Positions 27,425-34,918 of a stretch of 64,000 bases of DNA are shown here, piece by piece; the stretch's first letter is position 1, and every line of letters begins with the position of its first letter. The stretch covers positions 1 through 64,000 of the forward strand of contig JBHBQE010000015.1 in assembly GCA_041776485.1 (NCBI GenBank), read 5' to 3'. Origin of the DNA: JBHBQE01 sp041776485 (GTDB lineage Bacteria > Bacillota > Clostridia > Lachnospirales > Lachnospiraceae). A program made the translations under genes and the position numbers. The notes beneath the pieces are model-generated. The model had not been told where the DNA came from and searched no databases. It saw nothing but the letters and a program-made list of their open reading frames with translations.

Positions 27425-28765
27425 TCACTTATCACCTGCATAAATTCCGGGTGTTGCTGCAAGTACAGCGGCTACAGTTACCAGATCCTGCTTATATGTA
27501 ACCTCATTAGGCGCATGTGCCTGAGACTCGGCTCCGGGGCCAAAGCCTACACAGGGAATTCCAAACCTGCCCTGAATGGATACTCCATTTGTAGAGAAAG
27601 TCCATTTATCAATTAACGGACGACCCTCTCTCTTATCCATTGATTCGGGAACACCTATTCTTTCCTCACCAAACATGGCTGAATAAGCCTTATATACAGC
27701 CTGTACATGGTCTGCATTCTCCTTATTTATCCATGTGGGGAAATAGCTTTCAGTCTTATATACATGACCGTTCCAGGCAGGTCTGTCATACATATACATG
27801 GACACCTTTACATCATCCTTATATTTTTGGCAGGCAGGCAAGTCTCTTATTTCCTGCAGGCAAGATTCAAAGGTTTCTCCAGCTGTCATACGGCGGTCAA
27901 GGGAAATTGCACAGCTGTCTGCCACTGCACAACGGCTGGGGCTTGTGTAGAATATCTGGGATACTGTTACTGTTCCACGACCTAAGAAGTTTGCATCCTC
28001 ATAGTGCTCAGGATTATACTTCTTGCTTAACATCTTAACCAGACCTTTAATCTTTGTGCCGTCAGCATCGTCATTTTCATTTAATTCCTTAACTTCGCTT
28101 ATTACCTCTGCCATTTTTATAATGGCATTATCTCCTCTTTCAGGGGCAGATCCATGGCAGGAAACACCGTGCATATCAACCCTTATTTCCATACGTCCCC
28201 TGTGACCTCTATATATACCGCCATCTGTAGGCTCTGTGGAAACTACAAATTCCACCTGTTTTTTAGCCTCTTCTTCTCCGCCGAAATACTCATTTACTAT
28301 GGATTGCCAGCATAATCCGTCACAATCCTCCTCCTGAACAGAGCCAACTACCATAATCTTATAGCCATCAGGAATTATTCCAAGATCTTTCATAATCTTA
28401 GCACCATAGGTTGCGGAAGCCATTCCACCTTCCTGATCGGAACCGCCACGACCGCCTATAAGATTGCCCTCGTCAAATCCCTCATAGGGATCAAAATCCC
28501 AGTTTTCAATATTTCCAATACCAACTGTATCAATATGGGAATCCAGTGCTATAATTTTATCGCCTGTACCCATCCAGCCAATAACATTACCCAGCTTATC
28601 AAATTCTACCTTGTCATATCCAAGCTTTTCCATTTCGGCAGCTATACGCTTTACAACTCCCTCCTCCTCACAGGATTCACTGGGAATTTTAATCATATCC
28701 CTCAGAAATTGTATCATATCGGGTTCATAATCCTTTGCTTTCTTTTTGATAGCTTCAAAATCCAT
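27425..28765 (-). CDS. ygeY: YgeY-type M20 metallohydrolase
   Basis: A 446-residue peptidase-M20 fold protein. It shows the metal-binding IALDSHIDTVG near residue 75, GRGGSDQEGG, the catalytic QEEDCDG glutamates, HRGRMEIRVDMHGVSCHGSA (dimerisation-domain edge) and a C-terminal HAPNE metal histidine. YgeY proteins sit in anaerobic purine/urate clusters and were reported as needed for urate use by gut bacteria; a ureido-acid or carbamoyl-acid amidohydrolase role is the family-based guess. First gene of the ygeY-ygeW-arcC-ridA operon, with its own promoter. Confidence 0.93.
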   Translation of the reverse strand: MDFEAIKKKAKDYEPDMIQFLRDMIKIPSESCEEEGVVKRIAAEMEKLGYDKVEFDKLGNVIGWMGTGDKIIALDSHIDTVGIGNIENWDFDPYEGFDEGNLIGGRGGSDQEGGMASATYGAKIMKDLGIIPDGYKIMVVGSVQEEDCDGLCWQSIVNEYFGGEEEAKKQVEFVVSTEPTDGGIYRGHRGRMEIRVDMHGVSCHGSAPERGDNAIIKMAEVISEVKELNENDDADGTKIKGLVKMLSKKYNPEHYEDANFLGRGTVTVSQIFYTSPSRCAVADSCAISLDRRMTAGETFESCLQEIRDLPACQKYKDDVKVSMYMYDRPAWNGHVYKTESYFPTWINKENADHVQAVYKAYSAMFGEERIGVPESMDKREGRPLIDKWTFSTNGVSIQGRFGIPCVGFGPGAESQAHAPNEVTYKQDLVTVAAVLAATPGIYAGDK

Positions 28766-28827
28766 AGTAACGGGCTCCCTTCTAAATACCTTTATTAATT
28801 AGTGCTTAGCACAATAACCACAAAACA

Positions 28828-28855
28828 ATTATACAGCCTATTTAACAGTAGTCAA
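28828..28855 (-). promoter_or_regulatory. Promoter for ygeY operon
   Basis: TTGACT (28850-28855), 16-bp spacer, consensus TATAAT (28828-28833) on the minus strand. Confidence 0.85.
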
Positions 28856-28888
28856 CAAAAATTTTGTTTAGTAACAAAAATTTTTTGA
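28854..28888 (-). promoter_or_regulatory. Tandem AACAAAAATTTTGTT motifs at ygeY -35
   Basis: A perfect odd palindrome AACAAAAATTTTGTT (28854-28868) overlaps the -35 edge; AACAAAAATTTTTTGA (28873-28888) follows upstream. The same motif occurs at ssnA and ygfK. It could be an activator or repressor site. Confidence 0.6.
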
Positions 28889-29713
28889 TATGTATTTCAT
28901 CACCCCTAAAAGACAAGCATTACCAATGCTTCTGGACTTGTCTGATATAGTAAAACAATTATCTCTTTCACTCACTCTAGGATCAATATCCGCTATTTTC
29001 ATCCCGGCATTTACAAAAAATTTTTCTCTGATAATCCCGCGGAGCACACCTGAAATTGTAGCATAAATATATTCATTTTTACCAGTATCTAAATCTGTAA
29101 TTAATGCTAAATTTTCTCCTAATCTCACCATATCTCCAATATTTTTTAACAGCTTTATTTCTCCTGATATCAGTGCATGGATAACTCTGTCCTCATCGTG
29201 ACCCGCAATAAGCCCTGGCACCCCGGTATTTGCAAGGGCACTTCCATTATAAATAAGTCTTCCAAGGTTATGCCCTCTCATGGTTTCTATAACTAAATCA
29301 CAATCCTCTCCTGCAATAAATCCCGGTCCCAAGGCTATCACAAAATCCGCCATGGTTATTTTCGTTCCAATGTTTCTTTTTGCAATTATTGCATCGATTA
29401 GAATTTTGGGTTTAGGAATGTCCTGTAAAAATGACAGGCTAGAATCCACTATTAAGGCTATTCTTTCTATGTCAATAATTTTCTCTGCCTCACTATAGCT
29501 TTCCGCCAGCCTGCAGGTTATATTTTCAACTATTTGACTCCCGCTATACACAGCCTCGCAAAATGATACCGAACGCCTGATTGCCATAGGCATATCAGTT
29601 TCCACCAAAAGCATTCTAAAACCCGCATTAAATAGAGAATAAGCCACCCCTGTAGCTAAATCCCCTGCTCCTCTTATAATAATTGTATCCCTTTTAATAT
29701 CAAATTTATTCAC
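28868..29713 (-). CDS. yqeB: YqeB/EF2563-type selenium-dependent molybdenum hydroxylase maturation protein
   Basis: A 281-residue protein with the N-terminal Rossmann block IIIRGAGDLATGVAYSLFNA and the family's FCEAVYSG and GPGFIAGEDCDLVIETMRGH signatures. Phylogenetic profiling places the family with selenium-dependent molybdenum hydroxylases; the biochemical step (insertion of the labile selenium/sulfur ligand into the molybdenum cofactor) is not firmly shown. The start appears to be GTG at 29711-29713, 10 bp after the hydA stop, with no strong Shine-Dalgarno. Last gene of the ygfK-xdh-hydA transcription unit. Confidence 0.88.
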   Translation of the reverse strand: MNKFDIKRDTIIIRGAGDLATGVAYSLFNAGFRMLLVETDMPMAIRRSVSFCEAVYSGSQIVENITCRLAESYSEAEKIIDIERIALIVDSSLSFLQDIPKPKILIDAIIAKRNIGTKITMADFVIALGPGFIAGEDCDLVIETMRGHNLGRLIYNGSALANTGVPGLIAGHDEDRVIHALISGEIKLLKNIGDMVRLGENLALITDLDTGKNEYIYATISGVLRGIIREKFFVNAGMKIADIDPRVSERDNCFTISDKSRSIGNACLLGVMKYISKNFCY

Positions 29714-29723
29714 ATTATCATTT

Positions 29724-31094
29724 CTATAGTTTTGGCAATTCTCTTTTAATGAATTTGCCCTTATTTTCAGATACTATTTTCCCATCCTCAGCCACAAGAT
29801 TACCCCTTAGGAATACCTTTGTGATTGCCCCCTGTAAAGTCATTCCGTCATATGGACTATAGCCTGCCTTTGAAGGGTCATTTAAGCATGAATACACCTC
29901 TTTAGCCTCTGGGTCAATAAGCACAATATCTGCATGCAGACCCTCTTTAATCCTGCCCTTTATATGAGAAAGCCCATATATATCGGAAGCCCTTTCCGAA
30001 AGCAGCCTTGCCATGTCTTCCTTTGTGATTCTGTTTTTTGCAACCCCCTCCGAAAATATGAGTCTGCCCCTCATGGATACGCCGGGCAGTCCACCGGGGA
30101 TGAGCCTAAAGTCCTCTTTCCCCAATTCCTTTTGCTCTAACGTAAAGGAACAATGGTCTGTAGCAATGGTATCTATTTCCCCATTGGAAACAGCCTCCCA
30201 AAGCGCTTCAATATCCTTTTGGGTTCTAAGGGGCGGAGCGCATACATATGCAGCACCCTCAAAATTCGGTTTGTCTAAATTTTTATCCTCCAGCAAAAGA
30301 TAGTGGGGGCAAGTTTCTGCCAATACTATCTGACCTCTTTTTCTGGCAGCCCGAACCTCCTCTAATGCTTCCTTGCAGGTTAAATGAACTACCATTGCCG
30401 GTGCATTTTGCTCCCCTGCCATATACAAAAATCTATTAACTGCCTCAGCCTCTGCTATGGCAGGTCTTGTTCTATAGTGAGAACCGGGATTCTTTATTCT
30501 TTCGTCACCGGCATATTCCTCCCTCAATGCATCTATCATACCTGCATTTTCACAATGACAGCCGGTAAAAGCACCAAGCTCATTAAGTCTTTTTATTGCA
30601 AGATATGCATCATGATCCTCAAGCTGTATGTCATAGGTTAAATATATTTTAAAGGTGGTAATCCCCATATCAATCATATCCTGGCACTGATTTTTTATCT
30701 CTTCATTCCATTCGGTTATGGTTTGGTGTATGGAAAAGTCACAGGAAACTCCTGCCTTTGCCTTTTTAAGCCAATTTTCAGCTCCGGTAATCAGACTTTC
30801 ACCCGGATATGCCGTACCGTAATCTATAAATGTGGTTGTACCCCCGGCTACCGCTGATTTAGATCCTGAATTAAAATCGTCGGCAGTTACGGTACCCGCC
30901 ACATATAGATTAAAATGGGTATGAGCATCTATAAAACCGGGAAATGCCAAAAGTCCTGTGGAATCTATCACCTTGACATCATCACAGCTTATATTTTCCC
31001 CTACCTTTTCTATTATTTCTCCGTTAATTAATATGTCTCCGATAAAGGAGCCATCCCCTCTAACCACTGTTACATTTTTTATAAGAGTTTTCAT
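29724..31094 (-). CDS. hydA: Dihydropyrimidinase / hydantoinase-type amidohydrolase
   Basis: A 456-residue cyclic amidohydrolase. It shows the zinc-binding GFIDAHTHFNLY near residue 58, a later HCEN histidine, HLTCKEA and ATDHCSFT (metal Asp). The usual carboxylated lysine region is replaced by TTFKIYLTYD, where the lysine of FKIY is in place. It opens cyclic ureides such as hydantoins and dihydropyrimidines. In this cluster a purine-derived five- or six-membered ureide is likely. Start overlaps xdhC by 4 bp. Confidence 0.93.
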   Translation of the reverse strand: MKTLIKNVTVVRGDGSFIGDILINGEIIEKVGENISCDDVKVIDSTGLLAFPGFIDAHTHFNLYVAGTVTADDFNSGSKSAVAGGTTTFIDYGTAYPGESLITGAENWLKKAKAGVSCDFSIHQTITEWNEEIKNQCQDMIDMGITTFKIYLTYDIQLEDHDAYLAIKRLNELGAFTGCHCENAGMIDALREEYAGDERIKNPGSHYRTRPAIAEAEAVNRFLYMAGEQNAPAMVVHLTCKEALEEVRAARKRGQIVLAETCPHYLLLEDKNLDKPNFEGAAYVCAPPLRTQKDIEALWEAVSNGEIDTIATDHCSFTLEQKELGKEDFRLIPGGLPGVSMRGRLIFSEGVAKNRITKEDMARLLSERASDIYGLSHIKGRIKEGLHADIVLIDPEAKEVYSCLNDPSKAGYSPYDGMTLQGAITKVFLRGNLVAEDGKIVSENKGKFIKRELPKL

Positions 31095-31591
31095 ATTAAT
31101 CCCTTCGCCTTTAACCTTGCCTTATTGGTCTTTTTAACTGCCTTGAATATATTTTCATACCCTGTGCAGCGACATAGATGTCCCGATAAAAGCTTTCTTA
31201 ATTCCTCATCTGTAAAATCCTTTTCCATATTAAGAATTTCCACCGCCGTCATAATAAATCCCGGGGTACAAAAACCGCATTGTACAGCAGCCTCATCAAT
31301 AAATGCCTGCTGAATATCACTAATACTTCCATCAGTATTCATTAGTCCCTCCAGAGTATGTATGTCCTTCCCCTCAGCCCATACCGCCAGATAAATGCAG
31401 GAATTAAATGCCTCTCCATCAATAAGTACATTACACGCGCCGCATTCTCCAACCTCACAGCCCTTTTTCACACTGGTAAGTCTATAATCATTCCTAATCA
31501 TATCTGTTAAGGAGGAACGCACATCAATATTCTTTTCTACCTTTTTCCCGTTAATTGTACATTTTACAAGCTTATATTGTCTCTCACTCAT
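31091..31591 (-). CDS. xdhC: Xanthine dehydrogenase iron-sulfur subunit
   Basis: A 166-residue protein with two [2Fe-2S] clusters: the plant-type ferredoxin site CEVGECGACNVLIDGEAFNSC and the helical-domain pair VQCGFCTPGFIM and HLCRCTGYENI. It relays electrons from the molybdenum site to FAD. Overlaps xdhB and hydA by 4 bp at each end, as expected for a stoichiometric complex. Confidence 0.95.
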   Translation of the reverse strand: MSERQYKLVKCTINGKKVEKNIDVRSSLTDMIRNDYRLTSVKKGCEVGECGACNVLIDGEAFNSCIYLAVWAEGKDIHTLEGLMNTDGSISDIQQAFIDEAAVQCGFCTPGFIMTAVEILNMEKDFTDEELRKLLSGHLCRCTGYENIFKAVKKTNKARLKAKGLI

Positions 31592-32469
31592 ATCTTGCCT
31601 CCTGAACGTATAATCGACTCCTTAAGAGCTCTTTTTGCCATTTCAACACCCACCTGTTTTCTAAACCCGGAACCGGCTCTCCAGCTGTCTCTGGGATTAA
31701 TATCCAAAAGAAGGGCTTCTCCTATCTCGTCTACAGACTCCTGACATACCGGCTTGTTTTGCCCTAATGCCTCTGCCTGTACTGCCCTAATGGGTACAGG
31801 TGCTGCCACACCAACCCCAATACGTACATCTTCTATTATAGTCTTATCCTTTGACAGCTTCACATTAACAGAAACGCCAAGTGTTGCTATTTCCATGGAA
31901 TTCCTCATTCCATATTTAATATAATATCCATTATAGTCCTCGTATCTTTCCTTGGGAATACGGATTGCTACTTGAAGTTCTCCTGGATTAAGATTTACCT
32001 GCTTTGCCTTTATATACCAATCCTTAATCGGAATAATTCTGGTACCGTCCATGCCCCGCACCTCAATTTCGGCATCTAATGCTGTTAATGTAGAGGCTGA
32101 GTCTGCACTTGTTACACCATTACAGGTATTTCCTCCAATTGTTCCTATATTCCTTATTTGCGGGCTCCCTACCTGATCCACTGCCTCTCCTAATACCAGC
32201 AGATGTTTTTTTATTATCTCTGAGGCTGTAATATGGCTAAAGCTTGTAAGGGATCCTATCCGAATACATCCGTCACTAAGCATTTCCACCCCCCGCATTT
32301 CATTAATGGAATATATGCTTATAAAACTTCCGCCTGCCCTTTTCCCCTCTCGTATTTGTACCAGCACATCACTTCCCCCTGCTATTATTTCAGCCTCCGG
32401 GTACTGATTAAGAAGTTTTATAGCATGATCTATAGAATCCGCCTCATATAATTTTCCTATATCGTACAT
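31588..32469 (-). CDS. xdhB: Xanthine dehydrogenase FAD-binding subunit
   Basis: A 293-residue CO-dehydrogenase-flavoprotein-fold subunit with the FAD pyrophosphate loop IIAGGSDVLVQI near residue 33 and the second FAD block NIGTIGGNTCNGVTSAD near residue 110. The C-terminal domain starts about residue 180. It passes electrons to NAD+ or a ferredoxin-like acceptor. It is 12 bp downstream of xdhA and overlaps xdhC. Confidence 0.95.
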   Translation of the reverse strand: MYDIGKLYEADSIDHAIKLLNQYPEAEIIAGGSDVLVQIREGKRAGGSFISIYSINEMRGVEMLSDGCIRIGSLTSFSHITASEIIKKHLLVLGEAVDQVGSPQIRNIGTIGGNTCNGVTSADSASTLTALDAEIEVRGMDGTRIIPIKDWYIKAKQVNLNPGELQVAIRIPKERYEDYNGYYIKYGMRNSMEIATLGVSVNVKLSKDKTIIEDVRIGVGVAAPVPIRAVQAEALGQNKPVCQESVDEIGEALLLDINPRDSWRAGSGFRKQVGVEMAKRALKESIIRSGGKI

Positions 32470-32481
32470 TGCTAATCCTTT

Positions 32482-34767
32482 CTAAATAAGCCCTTCCTCT
32501 TTAAATCTGTTATAAAGTATATGGGGGCGCAAAGGTGCGTCATTAATTGCCACACCTGTCGCATTTAATACCGCATTTCTTATTGCCGGCGCCACCGGAC
32601 AGGCAGGCGGTTCTCCCAAAGCCTTTGTACCGTATGCACTGGTCGGCTCAGGATTCTCAACAAATTGGCCCTCTAAATGGGGGTGATCCATAAAGGTGGA
32701 TAATTTATAATCCAATAAATTATTATTTAGGGGTTTTCCTGTTTTTTCGTCAAAAAGCAAGATTTCAGAAAGACCAAAACCAATTCCCATACTCATTCCG
32801 CCATGTACCTGTGCCTCTGCCAATTGGGGATTGATAAGAGTTCCGCAATCATGAACATTTACAATATTTACCAGATTAACCTTGCACATAGGTACATCCA
32901 CCTCCACTTCTGCAAAGCAGCAGCCAAAGGAATACGCATTGTTCTTGGTTTGATAACTGTACTCTGCTGTAATATATTCTGCATCAGTCATCGAGTAAAG
33001 TACTTCAGTAGCGAGTTCACCTAGGCTCATAAGGACTCTGCCATCTGTGGTTCTTATAATATTTCCATCACAAATATCCAAATTGTATGTTGGCTGCCTT
33101 GTTATATTTTTAGCATGACCTAATATTTTTCCTCTGAGTATCATGCCTGTTTCTTTAATGGCAAAACCTGCCGTATAGGTTTGTCTTGAAGCGTAGGCAC
33201 CTGTACCAAAAGGAGTTACATCTGTATCCTGATTGGATATTATGTTAACCTTTTCAAAGGGAATACCAACGGCATCAGCAGTCATTTGAGAAAATGCCGT
33301 ATCCGCACCCTGCCCTATTTCCGTTTCCCCTACCTGTACCTGAACAGAACCATCCTGATTTAAAATCATCCTGCAGGAGGATATCTCCAAAGCAATTGGC
33401 CAGACTGCGGTATTATACCAAAATGCCGCCATACCAATACCCTTTCTGATAGGTCCCGTCTGAGGTTTGGAATACTCCTTAAGCTTATTATGGTAATCAA
33501 TATACTCTATTGCCTTGTCAAAGCTTTGATTATAGGTATCGAAATACATCTCATTTTTAGAGAAATTATCTACATATCCCTTAGGCATAATATTTTGCCT
33601 GCGGAATTTAAGAGAGTCCATATTAAGTGCCCTTGCCACATCCTCTGTATGACTTTCCATTGCAAACATTGCCTGAGGAATACCATAGCCCCTCATGGCT
33701 CCTGCCACGGGACGATTGGTAAATACTGTATAACAATCACACTCAACATTTTCACAGGGATACATTTGCGGAAAAGCTCCCATTCCCTTGGCAGCAATAC
33801 TATGGCCATGACTGGCATACCCCCCCTGATTAGAATAAAGCACCAGCTTTCTGGCAGCATATGTACCATCCGATCTTACCCATGAAGTAATTTCATATAT
33901 CTGCGCATGTCTTACTCTATTAGATACAAAGGTTTCTTCTCTGCTGACATCCAGCTTTACAAGACGTCCGCCGACTACCTCACATAAGTAAGCACATAGC
34001 GGCTCATATAACGCGTCTTGCTTATTTCCAAATCCACCGCCAATATAAGGCTTAATTATCCTTACTCTGCCCCAATTAATTCCCAATGCCTGTCCCACTA
34101 TACGCCTTGTAATATGTGGTATTTGGGTACTGGAATACAGTATAAATCTGCCTGCTTCCTTTCTGCAGAAACATATAAAATTCTCAATGTGAGCATGCTG
34201 AACTGTAGGTGTCGTATACACACCCTCCACCTTTATCAGCCCCGGTTCTTTAATGGCATTTTCATAATTACCGATTCTAATATCCGTATGCTTTAATACA
34301 TTATTAGGGTATTCGCTGTGAATAACAGGTGCGCCTTCCTTCATGGCTTCTACAGGGTCCATTACAAAGGGATATTCCTCATATTCCACCTTTATTGCCC
34401 GAACTGCCCTTACAGCAGATACCTCATCCTCTGCAATAACAGCAGCCACCTCATCACCATAATAGCGAACATGGGTATTTAACAAATATCTGTCCGCCAC
34501 GTCCTGATGGGAAACATCCACTGACCAGGGATGTCCTGCAGTGGGAAATTTAATCTTCGGTACATCAAAGCAGGTAACAATCTTTACCACACCATCAATC
34601 TTTTCTGCCTCTTTAGTATCAATGGAAATAACCCTGCCATGGGTAATTTCAGAATGCTTTATTTTAACTATCAAAGCAGACGCGTCACATATATCATCTG
34701 TATATAAAGCCCTGCCTGTCACTTTATCAAAGGCATCCACTCTCTTATGACTTTTACCTACTTCCAT
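32482..34767 (-). CDS. xdhA: Xanthine dehydrogenase molybdenum-binding subunit
   Basis: A 761-residue large subunit. It shows the N-terminal hammerhead domain (KVTGRALYTDD), the substrate-channel block GGGFGNKQD, AGAMRGYGIPQ, the cofactor loops QVGETEIGQGADT and GTGAYASRQ, and the catalytic glutamate region in KALGEPP near the C-terminus. I chose ATG 34765-34767 (MEVGKSHKR) since AAAGGAG lies 7 nt upstream; a longer frame reaching 34839 has no such signal. Likely carries the Se-containing molybdenum cofactor given neighbours, which is inference. Confidence 0.94.
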   Translation of the reverse strand: MEVGKSHKRVDAFDKVTGRALYTDDICDASALIVKIKHSEITHGRVISIDTKEAEKIDGVVKIVTCFDVPKIKFPTAGHPWSVDVSHQDVADRYLLNTHVRYYGDEVAAVIAEDEVSAVRAVRAIKVEYEEYPFVMDPVEAMKEGAPVIHSEYPNNVLKHTDIRIGNYENAIKEPGLIKVEGVYTTPTVQHAHIENFICFCRKEAGRFILYSSTQIPHITRRIVGQALGINWGRVRIIKPYIGGGFGNKQDALYEPLCAYLCEVVGGRLVKLDVSREETFVSNRVRHAQIYEITSWVRSDGTYAARKLVLYSNQGGYASHGHSIAAKGMGAFPQMYPCENVECDCYTVFTNRPVAGAMRGYGIPQAMFAMESHTEDVARALNMDSLKFRRQNIMPKGYVDNFSKNEMYFDTYNQSFDKAIEYIDYHNKLKEYSKPQTGPIRKGIGMAAFWYNTAVWPIALEISSCRMILNQDGSVQVQVGETEIGQGADTAFSQMTADAVGIPFEKVNIISNQDTDVTPFGTGAYASRQTYTAGFAIKETGMILRGKILGHAKNITRQPTYNLDICDGNIIRTTDGRVLMSLGELATEVLYSMTDAEYITAEYSYQTKNNAYSFGCCFAEVEVDVPMCKVNLVNIVNVHDCGTLINPQLAEAQVHGGMSMGIGFGLSEILLFDEKTGKPLNNNLLDYKLSTFMDHPHLEGQFVENPEPTSAYGTKALGEPPACPVAPAIRNAVLNATGVAINDAPLRPHILYNRFKEEGLI

Positions 34768-34834
34768 AATTATTCTCCTTTTTCTATATGTTATAATCAC
34801 AAAATGATTGAAATATCCTTCACTCTTATATTGC

Positions 34835-34855
34835 AGCAATCACGCAGTGATTGCT
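34835..34855. repeat. Perfect 9-bp hairpin between xdhD-like gene and xdhA
   Basis: AGCAATCAC-GCA-GTGATTGCT lies in the only sizeable gap (34768-34918) of the ygfK-yqeB unit. There is no T-run. It may be an mRNA-processing or stabilising element, or a partial terminator setting the ratio of the two hydroxylases. Confidence 0.6.
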
Positions 34856-34918
34856 AATCTTGAATTGTTTGACTCAATCAATCCTGACCCAGGTACAAAA
34901 GCAAAAATAAGAGCTTGC

